The notes beneath the pieces are model-generated. The model worked only from the letters and a program-made list of their open reading frames with translations. It did not search any database and had not been told where the DNA came from. A DNA stretch of 64,000 nt from Phaseolus vulgaris (taxonomy: Eukaryota; Streptophyta; Magnoliopsida; Fabales; Fabaceae): positions 45,106,672 to 45,170,671 of the forward strand of contig NC_023759.2 in NCBI RefSeq assembly GCF_000499845.2, written 5' to 3'. The position numbers and the translations under genes are program-made. Below, in pieces: positions 39,243-51,847 of the stretch (position 1 is its first letter; every line of letters begins with the position of its first letter).

Positions 39243-42200
39243 ATGTCTCAGACGAAGAAATTGACGCCGAATCTGGATCAGCAGAGCACGAAGGTGCTGA
39301 ATCTCACCGTGCTCCAGCGAATCGATCCATTCATCGACGAGATACTCTTCACCGCCGCTCATGTCTCCTTCTACGACTTCAACATCGAAAGCAACCAGTG
39401 GGTTCGTTCTTCTCTTCTCTTCTCTTCTCACTTCGTCGCACTTTCTTCTCTCATCTTTTTGCTCACTCACTGTAGAGTCGCAAGGATGTCGAAGGATCTC
39501 TCTTCGTTGTCAAGAGGTGAGTTCATCAACAACACTGTCTCTTCTCTCGCTATTCTTTGTATGCATTGATGCATTCATATGCACCAAGATCGATCATCAT
39601 TTTCTTTTTTTGATTCAGGAATTCACAGCCACGGTTTCAGTTTATTGTGATGAATCGACGAAATACAGGTTCAGATTTGTTTTGAAACCGTATTATTACT
39701 ATTACTTTTATTCGGAAAAATAGTTTGACTAGAAGAAACAAAGAACGGTTTAGGGGCTAGATTCAAGTAAGCTAATTATTGATGTAAGTAAAAAATGCTG
39801 TTTTTGGTAATGCAAAATTTATTATTGCCGCATTTCTGAATCTTTGGCATCTATTATCTACTCAACAACTTTCTCTCTGAATTTTGCCCCGAGTCTTGAC
39901 AGATAACCTGGTGGAGAATCTATTGGATTTTGAGTATGAACTTAAAAAACCGTACCTATTATATCGGAATGCAGCTCAAGAAGTTAATGGTATATGGTTT
40001 TACAATCCAGACGAATGTGAGGAAGTTGCAAATCTTTTTAACAGGTATGATATTTTTCGATTTTTCTCCATTCAAGTTACTTTAGTGTTTTTTTTTTCTT
40101 TAGTTATTTACAGTTACAACTTACAGCATGCTAACTTCAACCAATCTGGTCTAAACTGTTGTGTGTGTATGTTTATTTTTCTGGTTAGTGATGCATGAAA
40201 TTGGGTGCAGGATAATCTTATTTATTTTCCAAATTCAATTTACAGAATACTTAATTTGTACCCAAAGGCATCTCCAACTACAACACCGCCTGCTAACAGA
40301 AGGTAAGGATTTTTTGTAAATTTTATAAAATGTGAAGTTGTTTCAATTGCATAGTTATCGGCCATCATGATATAACGATTGAGTGACAGCCTTTGGCAAC
40401 TAAAAATTTCAGATTGTTGACCACTTTTACATTTGCAGAAGCCTAGTGTCCCTATTTATGTGTAGAACAGATTATTTAGCGAGATGTCGTTCAACTATGT
40501 GGAGTTTGGGGTCGATTGCTCTGCACCACTGTGTTGTGCTGCTTATATATTTGAAATTCCAAACAACATCGACTTTAACATTTCATTTGTGAAGAAATTT
40601 CTTATTCAAAATGAAAAATTACTTTAATAGAGTACTTTTGTTTGGGTTTTCTTGTCCAACGAATGTGCTTGCTCAAAATTCAAACTACATTTATTTATTT
40701 CCCCCACTTAGTGATCTCTGCTGTTGGATTTATAAGTAATAAAAGTTGCATGTCTAATGTCTGATGTTTTTATACATTACAGTGAGTTTGAGGAACACCA
40801 GCCAGTGTCAATTATACCAGAAAGCTCTCTAGAATCGTCTTCAGCTGCTGCTTCTGCAATTGATTCTGTTGAAGATCCTGTATTCACAAACTTCTTCAGC
40901 GTATGTAATGTTGTTAAATGTCTATTTTCTATGCTTTTTGGTTAATACTTCCGCAATTTCTATGTTAAGTTTCACTTCTTATTATATGATGATGTCTGTG
41001 GCTTAAGAATTTACTTTTAATTCAATTGTTGCAGACATTGAAGGCTACTGGAAATTATGCTTCCAATGTAGAAAATGATAGGCAGCATTCTACGACCGTC
41101 ACTTCTGCTGCTCCTAGTGGTTTATTTTCTCCTTCACCTATCGTGCAAATACCTGCCTCTCATTCAACCTCATCTATATCAGGTTTCCCTGTTGACTCTC
41201 TTGAAACAGTCAAGAGTGGCAATCAAGCCATTAGTCTTGTTAAGCCTTCTACTTTTTTCACATCCACTTCATCTTCACTGTTAGCTCCACCTATTTCTTC
41301 ATCTGTGCTGCATAGTTCAGTTGTGAATCATTCCCTGAATCTGCCACGACCATATGGCACACCAGTACTTCAACCCTTCCCGCCCCCTATTCCTCCTCTA
41401 TCTCTTACCCCTATTCCAAGCTCCAGTCCAAATAGACCTGTAATTGGCAGGGATAGCGTTCGCGATGCACTTTTATCATTGGTTCAGGTATTTCACTATT
41501 TTCCCATCTTTGTTTAGTTCCCTTGTGTTTCTTGACCGGTATTAATTTAGTTCTATTTTTAAATTGTCATTCAATTCTTTTATTTTGGGGTTGGTGCGTA
41601 ACTTAAATAAGGGGGAAATAACGACTACCAGTGTCCTCCTGAGTATCATTAGGGTGTGTGACAAAGGATTATAGGAGTTCTTCCCACTGCAGAAAGTCCA
41701 GTTTGAGCCATAGTCATTGTTAAGGGGTTGCCAGTTGCTTCAAGAGAGACGTCTGAATTATCTATTTATTTTATTTATAATTTTGTCTGGGCACTACTAA
41801 AGAGTCCGAACTTATTCAGACATAAAAAGCAGACCAAACGGGTCGTAAACCTTCGTATGTGGAAAATATTCTAGTTAAGTTAATAATGACTATTTAGCTT
41901 GCTATTAGACTGGAAGTGTGCACTAATCCTAATTATTATTATTATTGAGATTTTGTTTCATATAACAAAATTCCGGAGATGCAATTTTTGAAAAAATTGT
42001 GAATAGTTGAAGAAGGGCGTAACTAAAATAAGGTTTTTGTAAACCTGACACATAGGAACCCACCTCTACTCTTACTAACTAGTATTAAGGGTGGGCAAAT
42101 TCAAATTACAAAATCCAATCCATAATTATCCAAATCCATATTAGTTTTAATCCATTTAAATGGATTTATCTCAAATCCAAATTCATATTTTTGGATTTTA

Positions 42201-44861
42201 AATCCAATCCATTTAATTGGATATGGATTAGATATAGATTGGATACATTTTTGGATTATCCAAATTGCATTTTGAGTTGGATTTTGACTTGGCCCGATCC
42301 AGATTGAGCCAAGACAATTCGGGCCCAGGTTGAGCAAAGTCGGGCCAAGTCCACGTTGAGCTGAGTCATCCAGGCCCAAGTCGAATTGAGTCGGTATGGG
42401 CCAAAGTCGAGCCAAGTCATTTCGGGCCAAAGTCGAGCCAAGTCAACCCTCGGTCAAGTCAAGCTGAGTGGTCGATATTGAGTCAACCCCAGTCGGTCGG
42501 GGCTGATATTGAGCCGATTTGGCCCATGCCAATGTCTAGTCGAGCCAGTCCAGGCCCATGCCGAGTTGAGTCTTTCGAGTCCAATATTGAGTCGAGCAGG
42601 CCCGAGCCAATATCCAGACGACAGAGCCAGGGCTAATGTCGACCCGAGTAGGCCCAGGTCGATGTCGAGTCAAGCAGGTCCAAGTCGATGTCGAGCTGAG
42701 CGGGCCAAGGCCGATATTAAGTCGAGCGGGCCTGGGCCAATATCGAGCCGAGTAGGCCCAAGCCGATGTTGAGTCGAGCGGGCTTGAGCCCATGTCGAGT
42801 CATTCAGGACCAGGCCGATGTCGAGTCGAGCGGGCCCAAATCGATGTCGAGTTGTTCGGGCCCAGACCAATGAGAGTTTTATGGGCTCGGGCTGATGTCT
42901 TGCTGAGCGGGCTTGGGCCGATGTCGAGCCGAATGTGCCTGGGTAGATGTCCAAAAGAGCGGGTCTGGGTCGATGTCGAGCCAAGCGGGCCCGTGCCAAT
43001 GTTTATCCGAGCGGGCCTGGGCCTGATGTCGAGTCGTTCGGACCCGGGCTGATGTTGAGTCGTTCGGGTCGAGGTCGATGTCAAGTTGTTCGGGCCCGAA
43101 CCGATGTTGAGTTGTTCGGGCCTGAACCGATGTCGAGTTGTTCATGCCCGGACTGATGTCTAGTCGTCCAGGTCAAGGCCGATGTTGAGTTGTTCGGGCC
43201 CGAATCGATTTCGAGTTGTTCGGGCCCGAACCGATGTCGAGTTGTTCGGGCTCGGACCGATGTCGAGTTGTTCGGGCCCGATCCAAATTGAGCCAAGACA
43301 ATTCGGGCCTAGGTTGACCAAAGTTGGTCCAAGTCCACGTCGAGCTGAGTCATCCAGGCCCAAGTCGAATTGAGTCGGTATGGGCCAAAGTCAAGCCAAG
43401 TCATTTCGGGCCAAAGTCGAGCCAAGTAAACCCTCAGTCAAGTCGAGCTGAGTGGCCGATATTGAGTCGACCCGAGTCGGCCAAGGCCGATATTGAGTCG
43501 AGTTGGCCCATGCCAATGTCTAGTCGTGCCAGTCCAGGCCCATGTCGAGCTTAGTCTTTCGGGTCCAATATTGAGTCGAGCAGGCCCGAGTCGATATCCA
43601 GATGACAGAGCTAGGGCTAATGTCGACCCGAGTGGGCCCATGCCGATGTCGAGTCAAGCATGTCCAGGTCGATGTCGAGCCGAGCGGGCCAAGGTCAATA
43701 TTAAGTCGAGCAAGCCTGGGTCAATATCGAGCCAAGCAAGCCCAAGCAAATGTCAAGTCGATGTTGAGCCGAGCGGGCTTGAGCCCATGTCTAGCCAAGC
43801 AAGCCCGGGCCAAATTCAAGTCGAGCAAGTCTGGGTCGATGTCGAGCCGAGCGGGCTCGAACCAATGTTGAGCCAAGCGAGCCTGGGCCGATGTCGAGTC
43901 ATTTGGGCCCAGGCCAATGTTGAGTCGAGCGGGCCCAAACTAATGTAAAGTCGTTCGGCCCCAGGCCGATGTCGAGTCGTCTGGGCTCGAGCTGATGTCG
44001 AGCCGAGCGAGCTCGGGCTGATGTCTTGCTGAGCGGGCCCGAGATGATGTCGAGCCGAATGTGCCTGGGCCAAAGTTGAGTTGAGTGGGCCTGAGCCTAA
44101 TTTCGAGTTGTTCGGGTCGAGGTCAATGTCGAGTCGAGCGGGCTCGGGGCGATGTCAAGTTGTTCGGGCTCGAATCGATGACGAGTCGTCCAGGTTGAGG
44201 CCGATGTCGAGTTGTTCGAGCCCGGACTGATGTCGAGTCGTCTGGGCTCGAACTAATGTTGTTTCGTCTGGGCTCTAGTTGATATCGAGTCGTCTGGGTC
44301 TGGGCCGATGTAGAGCTGAGTTGGTCCGCGTCCAGGTTGAGTCGGCTTACGCCCAGTTCGAGCCAAGTTAGTTTGTGTTATCAAAATGGATTTAATGGAA
44401 TTGACAAATTAGATTTAATCTAATTAACAAAACTGAATTTAATATAGATTTAATCCACTTTAAATGGATTTAAAAAAAAATTAAATATATTTGATCTAGT
44501 TAAAGTGGATATGAATTTTAAATCAAATAAATGAATTTGGATTGGATGGAGATTGAATTTTGACTAGCCCTGACTAGTATAAACATACGATTTTTAGTTA
44601 GAAATCATAGATTTTCATGTTTTGATTTTCATGTTTTTATTACTTCTTTTTTGTGTTTTTGATTTCAATATGAATTGAACCTCTGGTCTACAAATTGAAT
44701 TAACAAAATTGTTTTATCTTTTTTTGTCTAATGCTTGCAATATTTTGACGCCTCTTGTTAACTTTTTATATAGTTTCTCTACTAACGGAATTTTGCTGTG
44801 TTAGGATGATCAATTCATTGACATGATGTTCCAGGCATTACTGAAGGTGAATCATTCATGA
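39243..44861 (+). CDS. DCP1: mRNA-decapping enzyme-like protein DCP1 (8 exons)
   Basis: Exons: 39243-39401, 39476-39516, 39619-39668, 39903-40044, 40246-40302, 40783-40900, 41035-41487, 44805-44861. All are GT-AG and in phase; 1077 nt, 358 residues, close to the usual plant size. The N-terminal EVH1-type DCP1 domain (residues ~10-135) shows LNLTVLQRIDPFIDEI, VSFYDFNIESNQWSRKDVEG, GSLFVVKR, and GIWFYNPDECEEVANLF. The middle is long, Ser/Pro-rich and disordered (exon 7, ending in PFPPPIPPLSLTPIP). The C-terminus (RDALLSLVQDDQFIDMMFQALL) is the trimerisation helix, split by the last intron between Q and D. DCP1 stimulates DCP2 cap removal in cytoplasmic P-bodies. The last intron is 3.3 kb and contains a hAT-like element. 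Confidence 0.95.
42078..42085. repeat. Left 8-bp target-site duplication ACTAGTAT
   Basis: ACTAGTAT directly precedes the element start and is repeated exactly at 44573-44580. Confidence 0.8.
42086..44572. mobile_element. Non-autonomous hAT-like element with 26-bp minisatellite core
   Basis: The element is 2487 bp in DCP1 intron 7, flanked by the exact 8-bp duplication ACTAGTAT (42078-42085 and 44573-44580). The left end reads TAAGGGTGGGCAAATTCAA; the right end read inwards from the other strand is CAGGGCTAGTCAAAATTCAA. Both continue to ATCCAATCC, an imperfect inverted repeat of hAT style. Subterminal regions (42105-42280; 44380-44560) are AT-rich and full of AAATCCAAT and AAATGGATT. The core (about 42285-44350) is GC-richer and made of roughly 26-bp units such as GAGTTGTTCGGGCCCGAACC plus GATGTC. 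No transposase was found. The many open frames in the core are artefacts of low stop density. Confidence 0.8.
42285..44350. repeat. 26-bp-period minisatellite (GGGCCCGRRCCGATGTCGAG type)
   Basis: Exact spacing of 26 bp is seen, for example, between the CGGGCCC/CGGGCCT/CATGCCC landmarks at 43091, 43117 and 43143. Units vary between GAGTTGTTCGGG, GAGTCGAGCGGG and GAGCCAAGTC versions. A long-range copy exists on top: 42291 onwards matches 43275 onwards with an offset of 984 bp over several hundred bases. Later landmarks (42892 versus 44018) are offset by 1126 bp, so units were gained or lost inside the second copy. Confidence 0.85.
44573..44580. repeat. Right 8-bp target-site duplication ACTAGTAT
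   Basis: Exact repeat of the left flank of the hAT-like element. Confidence 0.8.
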
Positions 44862-46905
44862 GTAGTAAAACTCTTGAAGGTCTTGAAGGTTGGATGGAAA
44901 ATGCATATAAATTAGTTGTGTATATAGTTACACACCGACACGTCTAACAGGAGGTGTAACTTAGTATATAGAGACATCCGTCGTCTTTAGCTTTAGCCAC
45001 AACTTTGCATGATATATCGGTAATGGCCAATTCCACAATATACTAACAAATCATATGGTGCATATTAATACACTATATTACCTTCACCACTTAGTTTGTG
45101 TGTGTATACGTGGACAAGTTCTTAGTGAAAATAATGGTTAAAATATAGCTTGATTTTAATTGCTATGTTGATCTAAAGATTGTTCCACGTTTACACAAAA
45201 TAAACTAATGGTGAAAGTAATGTGCATTTTTACACTGTAACTCTGTAGTGTATTGTAGAAATAGCCGTGTATGTTTCTGCACAATGATAAGTGTTTCCAT
45301 GTCAGTGTCGCCTTATTATTACCCTTTGTTGTATGTACTGTGTTTTTAAATTCAGTTATGGTTCTGTCGGACAAGTCCTCTCTCTATGGACTAATCAAGA
45401 TATATGTACAATCCCATGTTTAGCATGCTGTTAGATATAAATCAATAAAAATTTATGTTAATTTAATCCTTAAATTTGCTGAATGTGAAAATTTGAAGAC
45501 CCATTGTTTTATCTCTTTTCGTCATGAACTTGAGCAACTGATGCTTCTTATTTGTGAGCAATACAATTAGGGGCAAAAGCAACGAAATGGTTATTTTTTT
45601 TTTTTAAATTATAGTGAGTCATATGTGGTAGAATGACTTTAGAAAGAAGTCGTATTTTTAAATAAAATTTCATTTTTTTCTAGTTTTTAATATTTTTAAG
45701 AAGAGGTAAAGATACGATTGTTACTTTTTTTGTGTGCAAAAAGTCGTATGACTCATGAAATTAATTTCAACAACACTGACACCATAATAATGTGATGCCA
45801 CAAAAAAGAAAAAAAAATGTTATTATTAACAATAATTGCATCCATTCTTTTTATCTTTAGAGATTTTCAAGATTCAATTTTTTTTTAATTGTATTTTCTT
45901 CATCATCAACCTCTTCAATGAAGCATTGTACTTTACCACTTTTTTTTTAAAATACAACCGTAAGACACAGTTTAAATAGAATAATAAGACACAAATAAAG
46001 ACAATATTACACATCCAACTAACCTTTAGAAAACAAAACATAAAACACAAAAAAAGTCTCTTTGTTTTTTAATAGAAGGCTTTAATTTCCTGCATCCTCA
46101 TTTTCTGAACTTGCACCCCCACCCACAATTAGGTTAAATGACTGAATTGTTCCGTACACTTCTTCCTTATTACATCCGTCACCACCACCACCGCTTCAGC
46201 ACCATCGCCACTCGAGAAGAAGAGGAGAATCCTACATCTAATTCTTGAAAAATTCTTTCTGAAAAACTCATTATAATCTGAAAAGTATTATATATGTTCT
46301 AGAAAAGTAATTATGAAGTCTTGTATAAGAAGCTTATTTTGAAATATATTATGAAAATCTTACTATTCTGAAAAAACATGTTTTAACATGTATTTCATCA
46401 ATTCTTTAAAGTATGTTATGAAAAAAATTAAATCAGACAATTAAACAATCATTAAAATAAATAAAGTGATCATTTTAAAAATTATGGAGTCGCAGGTTCA
46501 AATATGGAGTTGCAGTTTCAAAATTGGGGTGGTAAAAGTCTAAATAGAATGATAAGACATAAAATAGAATCAAGGTTACACATCCAACTAACCTTCACAA
46601 AACGTAAACACAAAGAAAGAAGAGGCAATGCAAATTTAATTCATAAAATAATTTTCAAGGATAAACACACTTGTAATCATGATGAGAAAATTTAGAAAAG
46701 AAAGTGAAAATAAGAATGAAGAATTTTGTAATCCTTGATAATCGAGAGAAGTTATGTCTATTTTAAACGAGTATGTCATAACTAATGATTCCACACTAAA
46801 TTATACTTCAATATAATTTGGTGATAAAGAGCATAAGTTGCATTAAAAATAAGACTTCAAAGGAGAAGAAGGAAATTAGAGGAACATAGATAATTGAAAA
46901 CTTCA
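44862..46905. other. Convergent intergenic DCP1/REC8
   Basis: DCP1's 3' UTR (probably to about 45440, where AATAAA appears) is followed by AT-rich DNA. It has poly-T tracts and a possible palindrome around 45612-45755 (GTGAGTCATATG versus GTATGACTCATGA). No gene seen. Confidence 0.45.
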
Positions 46906-49900
46906 TCACATCTTTAATCCTCTAGAGAAGAGAATATCTCCATAGGGCACCTTTTGCTCCACTTTCAACGCATCACCGGAAGCAAGAACTATGCAAATGA
47001 AAGAATTAAATTAGACTTTATAACTTAGAATGTTGATTTTAGAAAAAGAGTTTAACTTTTATTCTTTTAATGAATTAAAACCTTAAACCTTATAAGTTTT
47101 TGAAAGTTTACCATAATTATTCTAAATGTCTTAGTTTATGCTTGAATGATGGTACGTAGTGAATATAGTCATTAAACTACTATTTTAAAGATTTAAAGTA
47201 ATATGTGACCATTTTTTTTTTTTAAGCATCCATAATTTTTTTCTTAAATTAACTTTTCTAATTAATTAATAAAATAAATATTTTAATCCATTTTATCATA
47301 ACAGTCATACAAACATAAGACATAAGAGTCGTAATATGTATATTATATCTTAATACAAAAGATCATATTACAATATTACAATATTTTAATTTAACAAACA
47401 TACAAACATGTGTGGAATAGAATTATCGGAGTTAATACCGGATACATAAATCAGCTTTTATTTATTTATTAGATAAATAATTTGAAAAAATATTAAATAT
47501 TTCAAATAAAAATTGAGAATTTAAATGTATTAAACCTATTTTAAATATAGGATAGATAAAGGAACTAAAGAATAAATACCACAAATTTGATAGAAAAGTT
47601 GTGATGCCGATGTTCGTGTCATTCCAGCAGCTAGATTATGGAGGGATTCAACGGGAGGAGTTCCAGGCGTGTCAAAGTGTGCCTTCAATTGTCTGTTCAA
47701 ACACAACAAATATGCATTATTTTACCTAAAATTAAATCTGTAATGATGGTTAATAATTACTTAAAGAGATTCATACGCTTGTATGGAATAGGTTATCCTG
47801 TCACTGGGATGATTGATGTTAACTTGCGTTTGCGTGGGTCCTGTTTCCACGAGAAGTTCTGAAAAGGAACTTGTGAGGTTGACTTGTGTCATAAGTAAAT
47901 AAAGAATATATCACTGCAGGTGGTCCTCTTCCAATCTTAGAAAAAGCCTTAACAAGTAATATACCTTGATCAGGCGTGGGACCATCTTCATAAAGCCTAG
48001 CTAACTTGAAATTTACATCCTCCACTAGTGGCTCAAAACCTCCACTGCTGTTTGCTGATGGAGAATACCTTCTGTTTTTTAATCTGTTAATATTTCTGAA
48101 GCTTCAGACTACAACAAATCTTATTCAACAAATGCAAAACTACAATATCTTTTGTCCTTTAGACATCAAGGTGGAATGGACATTTGAAACTATGACGAGT
48201 ATGCGATAGGTTATAAATTGAATCAACTACCTTCCCGAATCAAAGTCTGAATGTGAGGCAGGACCATGTTCAGACGCTGGTCTTGGAAAGGAATGTGCAC
48301 TGTCTCCTAGAAAAAACATATTATGTCGTATTTTCTTAGTCATAGAAGTCCATTAGAGAATTGAAAGATCCAATATAGAAATCAATAAAAAAAATACCGG
48401 CTTTCCTTGATGAGACATGCGGAGTAGATTCATGCCCTCTCAATAGACTAGCCTACTATCAAAATCTTCAGAAGGCTTCACATTTGGACATTTTATTAGA
48501 AATAAGCTACATGTCCTCCTAAAATAAAGAAAAAGCAAATCAAAAGATGGAGTATAAGACTAACAAATTGCATGAAATCTCCATTGTGTACTCCTTGAGG
48601 CGATGAAAATGATGGTTCTGGAGGATGGTAGGCTGAAATCCTTTCTGGCATAAAATTGAGTTTGTTACTTTATGCTAAATTCCATATAAAGGTTTATTAC
48701 TTTCTTAAGATCACCAAAGAGACTTTATGCTCACCTGAAGGTGAATCGTGGGGTGGTTGAATGCTCTTAATCCATAAGTCAAGAATAGGTGCTGGATAAT
48801 ATATATTATTATTTTCAGCTGTAAATGAATCACCAATTAGCGCAACAGGTGGCAGCTTCATGAGGTTGGCTATCTTTGTTGATGACAAAACATTGGTTTG
48901 CTGCAACAGAGAGAAGGTATTCTTTATAGTGGAAGCATTTTGTAGAAAATATAATTAGATTTCAAATTTTATCTGCTTCTCTTCTCTTTTCTTTTCTTCT
49001 TTTTTATGATATTGGACTCTCCCGTCATCTTTCTTTCAAAAATTGTCTGGTTCCTAAAATATCAGATATAGAAAACAACATATGAAAAACCTTTTTCTTT
49101 CTTCCCCTTCGCGAGACAATATCAGAAGCATCCTGAAGCCAGTGTTGGTATATGTGAACAGGAAGAATGGTTTGCTCATAATCCATTTCGATACCCAATC
49201 TTTCTCTTCTTTTCCTTTTATTTGGTCCTCGCCTTCTAGGTTCCTGTTGCATTGCATTTCTAAGGTCAATCATTTCTTTTTCTCATCGTAATGGTCATTG
49301 TAGTAGTACCTGTCTAGGTGTCACGGCTTCATTAGGTTGTTGATTGTTCTGTTGTCCCGGAAGGTCTTGAAACATATCAGCTGCACAAGTTATATGTCAG
49401 CAAACAATTTTCATTCTTTCTTATTTACTTTTTATATTGAAAAGGTTTAATTATTTTCACAACACGTCTATTTTAATATTCACCTGACTCATAAGGAAAA
49501 AACTATATCTTATATTGTCTTCACACTAAATGGTAATACCATGATCACTAAATTCTAATCATAATACTTCAGTTTCTGTGCTAAATATGCCCTTTTACAA
49601 GTCAACTTATGATACTAAAATAACATTTTACCTACACGCCACCAACTAAAAGTTAAAATTTTTTATCTTCCATAGTCATTTGTCAAGACTAAATCTCCTC
49701 TCTGTTAGGAAAGGTAGAGCCGGACGTGGAGTGATACGCAGGCTGTTCATACAATTCAGTATGGAAAGTCCATTATTCCCCTACAATTCTTAAGCTATAT
49801 GTACAAATCTAGTCCAATAATTAAAAAGACAAAATGTTAAAAACGAAAGCAACATTATTGTAAATGATTATTATCCTAATCACCTCTGGTGGGCTGGTCT

Positions 49901-51342
49901 TCATGAGGTAGGGAGGGTATAAGCATGCTTGGAATTTGATCTCTAGAAGTTATATTTACCTGTGTTTCCTCATCTCCTTCAATATCAAACCTGCCACAAT
50001 CATCCAAAAAAATAAATGGATTTTGCAAGAAATTAAAGACTACTATACAAAGTAAGATGATTTAAACTAAACCTCTCAAAGCAATTTAATGGATCCGCAT
50101 TAGCTTGGAATGTTTCAAAGCGTTCAAATAAGGTAATATTCTCTACGTCAGCTGAGAATGGTAAGAGTGAGCAAATTGACACTTGCATGAACTATACATA
50201 TATGTTTAGCAAATCCAAAGAAGACAACCTTGATGAAATTTAGATGGATCTTGGTCCTCTCTTGCTTCGTTATTAGTGAAGGGTAAACCCACACTATCAA
50301 GTCGCTGCAATAAACAGGGTTTGGATTAGCCTAACCTCTCAATGTTTATTGATTAGTTTTTTTCCCTTTCTAATTCCATATAGTGAGACCAGGTACGTAT
50401 ACCATAGCAAACACGTTTGTCTCACTAATCCCTGGCAGAGTAACAGCCTCTTTCCTGTCAAAGAGAAAGAGTTACTATAGATTAAATATGGATTAATGAT
50501 ATACAGACAATTTTCCTTAAATCTTTGAAAAAAAAAATAATGAAATTACTCACTGAAAAAGATAAAATTAAAAACTAAAAGTAAAAAATTCAGATAAAAT
50601 CGTTGTTTGCTGAAAGGACATTCAACATTTTAATGTTAAGTTAATCATGAAAACAGGGATTCAAAGTTTACCATAAAGGAGCTTCACTTTTCTCTCATAC
50701 ACAATCACCACTCCTCCTGATAAAAACGCAACAACATTAAGTATAGGCGCGGAGATATGCTATATTTCTACCTATAATCTGAAATAGAAATTGAAACTGA
50801 AGATAGCATTGGATCAACAGAGAGCACCATGAGAATTCCAGAAAGTCTAAGAGCCATGGGAACCGATGGGTTCAGAATCTCTTCGCTATGAAAGAAGTAC
50901 AAGAAACAAAAAAATAATATATCAGCTCCCTTGGCAATGTATATGACTCTAGGCTACAAAAAAAAACGTACAAGTAATATTACCAGATCTTAATGATGTT
51001 GAGCTTGTCCAGCTTTTTGCGTGCATAGTCGCAGCCATCCTTCATGAAGAACCAGTGAGAATGCGACTAATATTTTTATTTTTCATTTTAGAAACAAACG
51101 CAGATGTTAAACAAAATTGAAATCCATAATCACCGATTAGGTTACACGGATAAAAAAACGAAGCAACAACGATGCAGTTGGTTTTGCATGATCACATTTT
51201 CTACATAGAATAGATATATAGTGCTCGTACTCGTATATAACAAATACAGAGTGGAAAGCAGGATGTGAAATAAATCGAAACTGAGTTACCATATTTGGCC
51301 AAGAGGAGCCTTCCGAGCAAGAAGCTGGTGTGAGTAAAACAT
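46906..51342 (-). pseudogene. REC8: REC8/SYN1-type meiotic cohesin (kleisin) gene, 5' part damaged
   Basis: Minus-strand exon remnants: 51290-51342, 50984-51039, 50828-50885, 50672-50716, 50403-50454, 50229-50304, 50073-50151, 49884-49990, 49310-49380, 49091-49243, 48735-48900, 48565-48644, 48398-48452, 48231-48306, 47965-48071, 47777-47858, 47580-47692, 46906-46988. The start MFYSHQLLARKAPLGQIW is the Rad21/Rec8 N-terminus; EMDYEQTILPVHIYQHWLQD is REC8/SYN1-like; TNVLSSTKIANLM and the end LKAHFDTPGTPPVESL plus VPYGDILFSRG are the kleisin C-terminus. Lesions: exon 2 reads WMAATMHA, then lacks about 13 bp (INRK in relatives) and shifts frame, giving a stop in exon 3; exons 3 and 4 no longer join in phase; the exon for DDVNRFLVEI is absent between 50455 and 50671. 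From 50454 to the stop all junctions are in phase. Sequencing error could explain one lesion, hardly all. REC8 holds sister chromatids together in meiosis. Confidence 0.8.
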
Positions 51343-51847
51343 CTTCAATACAGGAGAAATTCAACTATCTGTATATACATACATATTCACCAAATAGCAA
51401 AACATCTGATTATCTTAAAAGAAGAATTTGAAAGCAAACCTTGCAAAAAAGAGACTCACTAATAGCTTCGCATTGCAACACTTTTTACCCGCCAAATGCA
51501 ATGGCTTGTAATGTAATGTGGCAAACAAAGACCTACCCGCGGTGCACCGAATTTCCCCATGCTACAAAACATGACTATAACACGTGTCAGTGGAATAGCA
51601 GTGTTAAACGCACTCCTGACTGTTTGAGTGGGCTCCACATGTCAACGATTTTTCTCCTTTTTTTTTGTTCATTGAAGCTTAATTCGTTAGAAAAATGTGA
51701 AAACCCATAAAAATTGGACACGCGCCTTGAGGGACGTTTGGTTTACATCACAGTGTCGTGACTCTCATTTTCATTGCTCCATCTATATTTCACTCACCAA
51801 CTACCAAGCCCAATCCCAATCCCGGACAGAGAATCGAGCTTTGGTAG

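Noticed and set aside
42509..44073. A dozen overlapping frames of 60-150 codons on both strands with repetitive RAR/SSR/GPG-rich proteins
   Set aside because: They arise from the 26-bp GC-richer minisatellite, which has few stops in any frame; the period is not a multiple of three and the proteins have no homology.
49943..49959. Possible intron between the ETQ and DQIP parts of REC8
   Set aside because: Only 17 nt separate the candidate sites and the frame reads straight through (ETQVNITSRDQIP), so it is one exon, 49884-49990.
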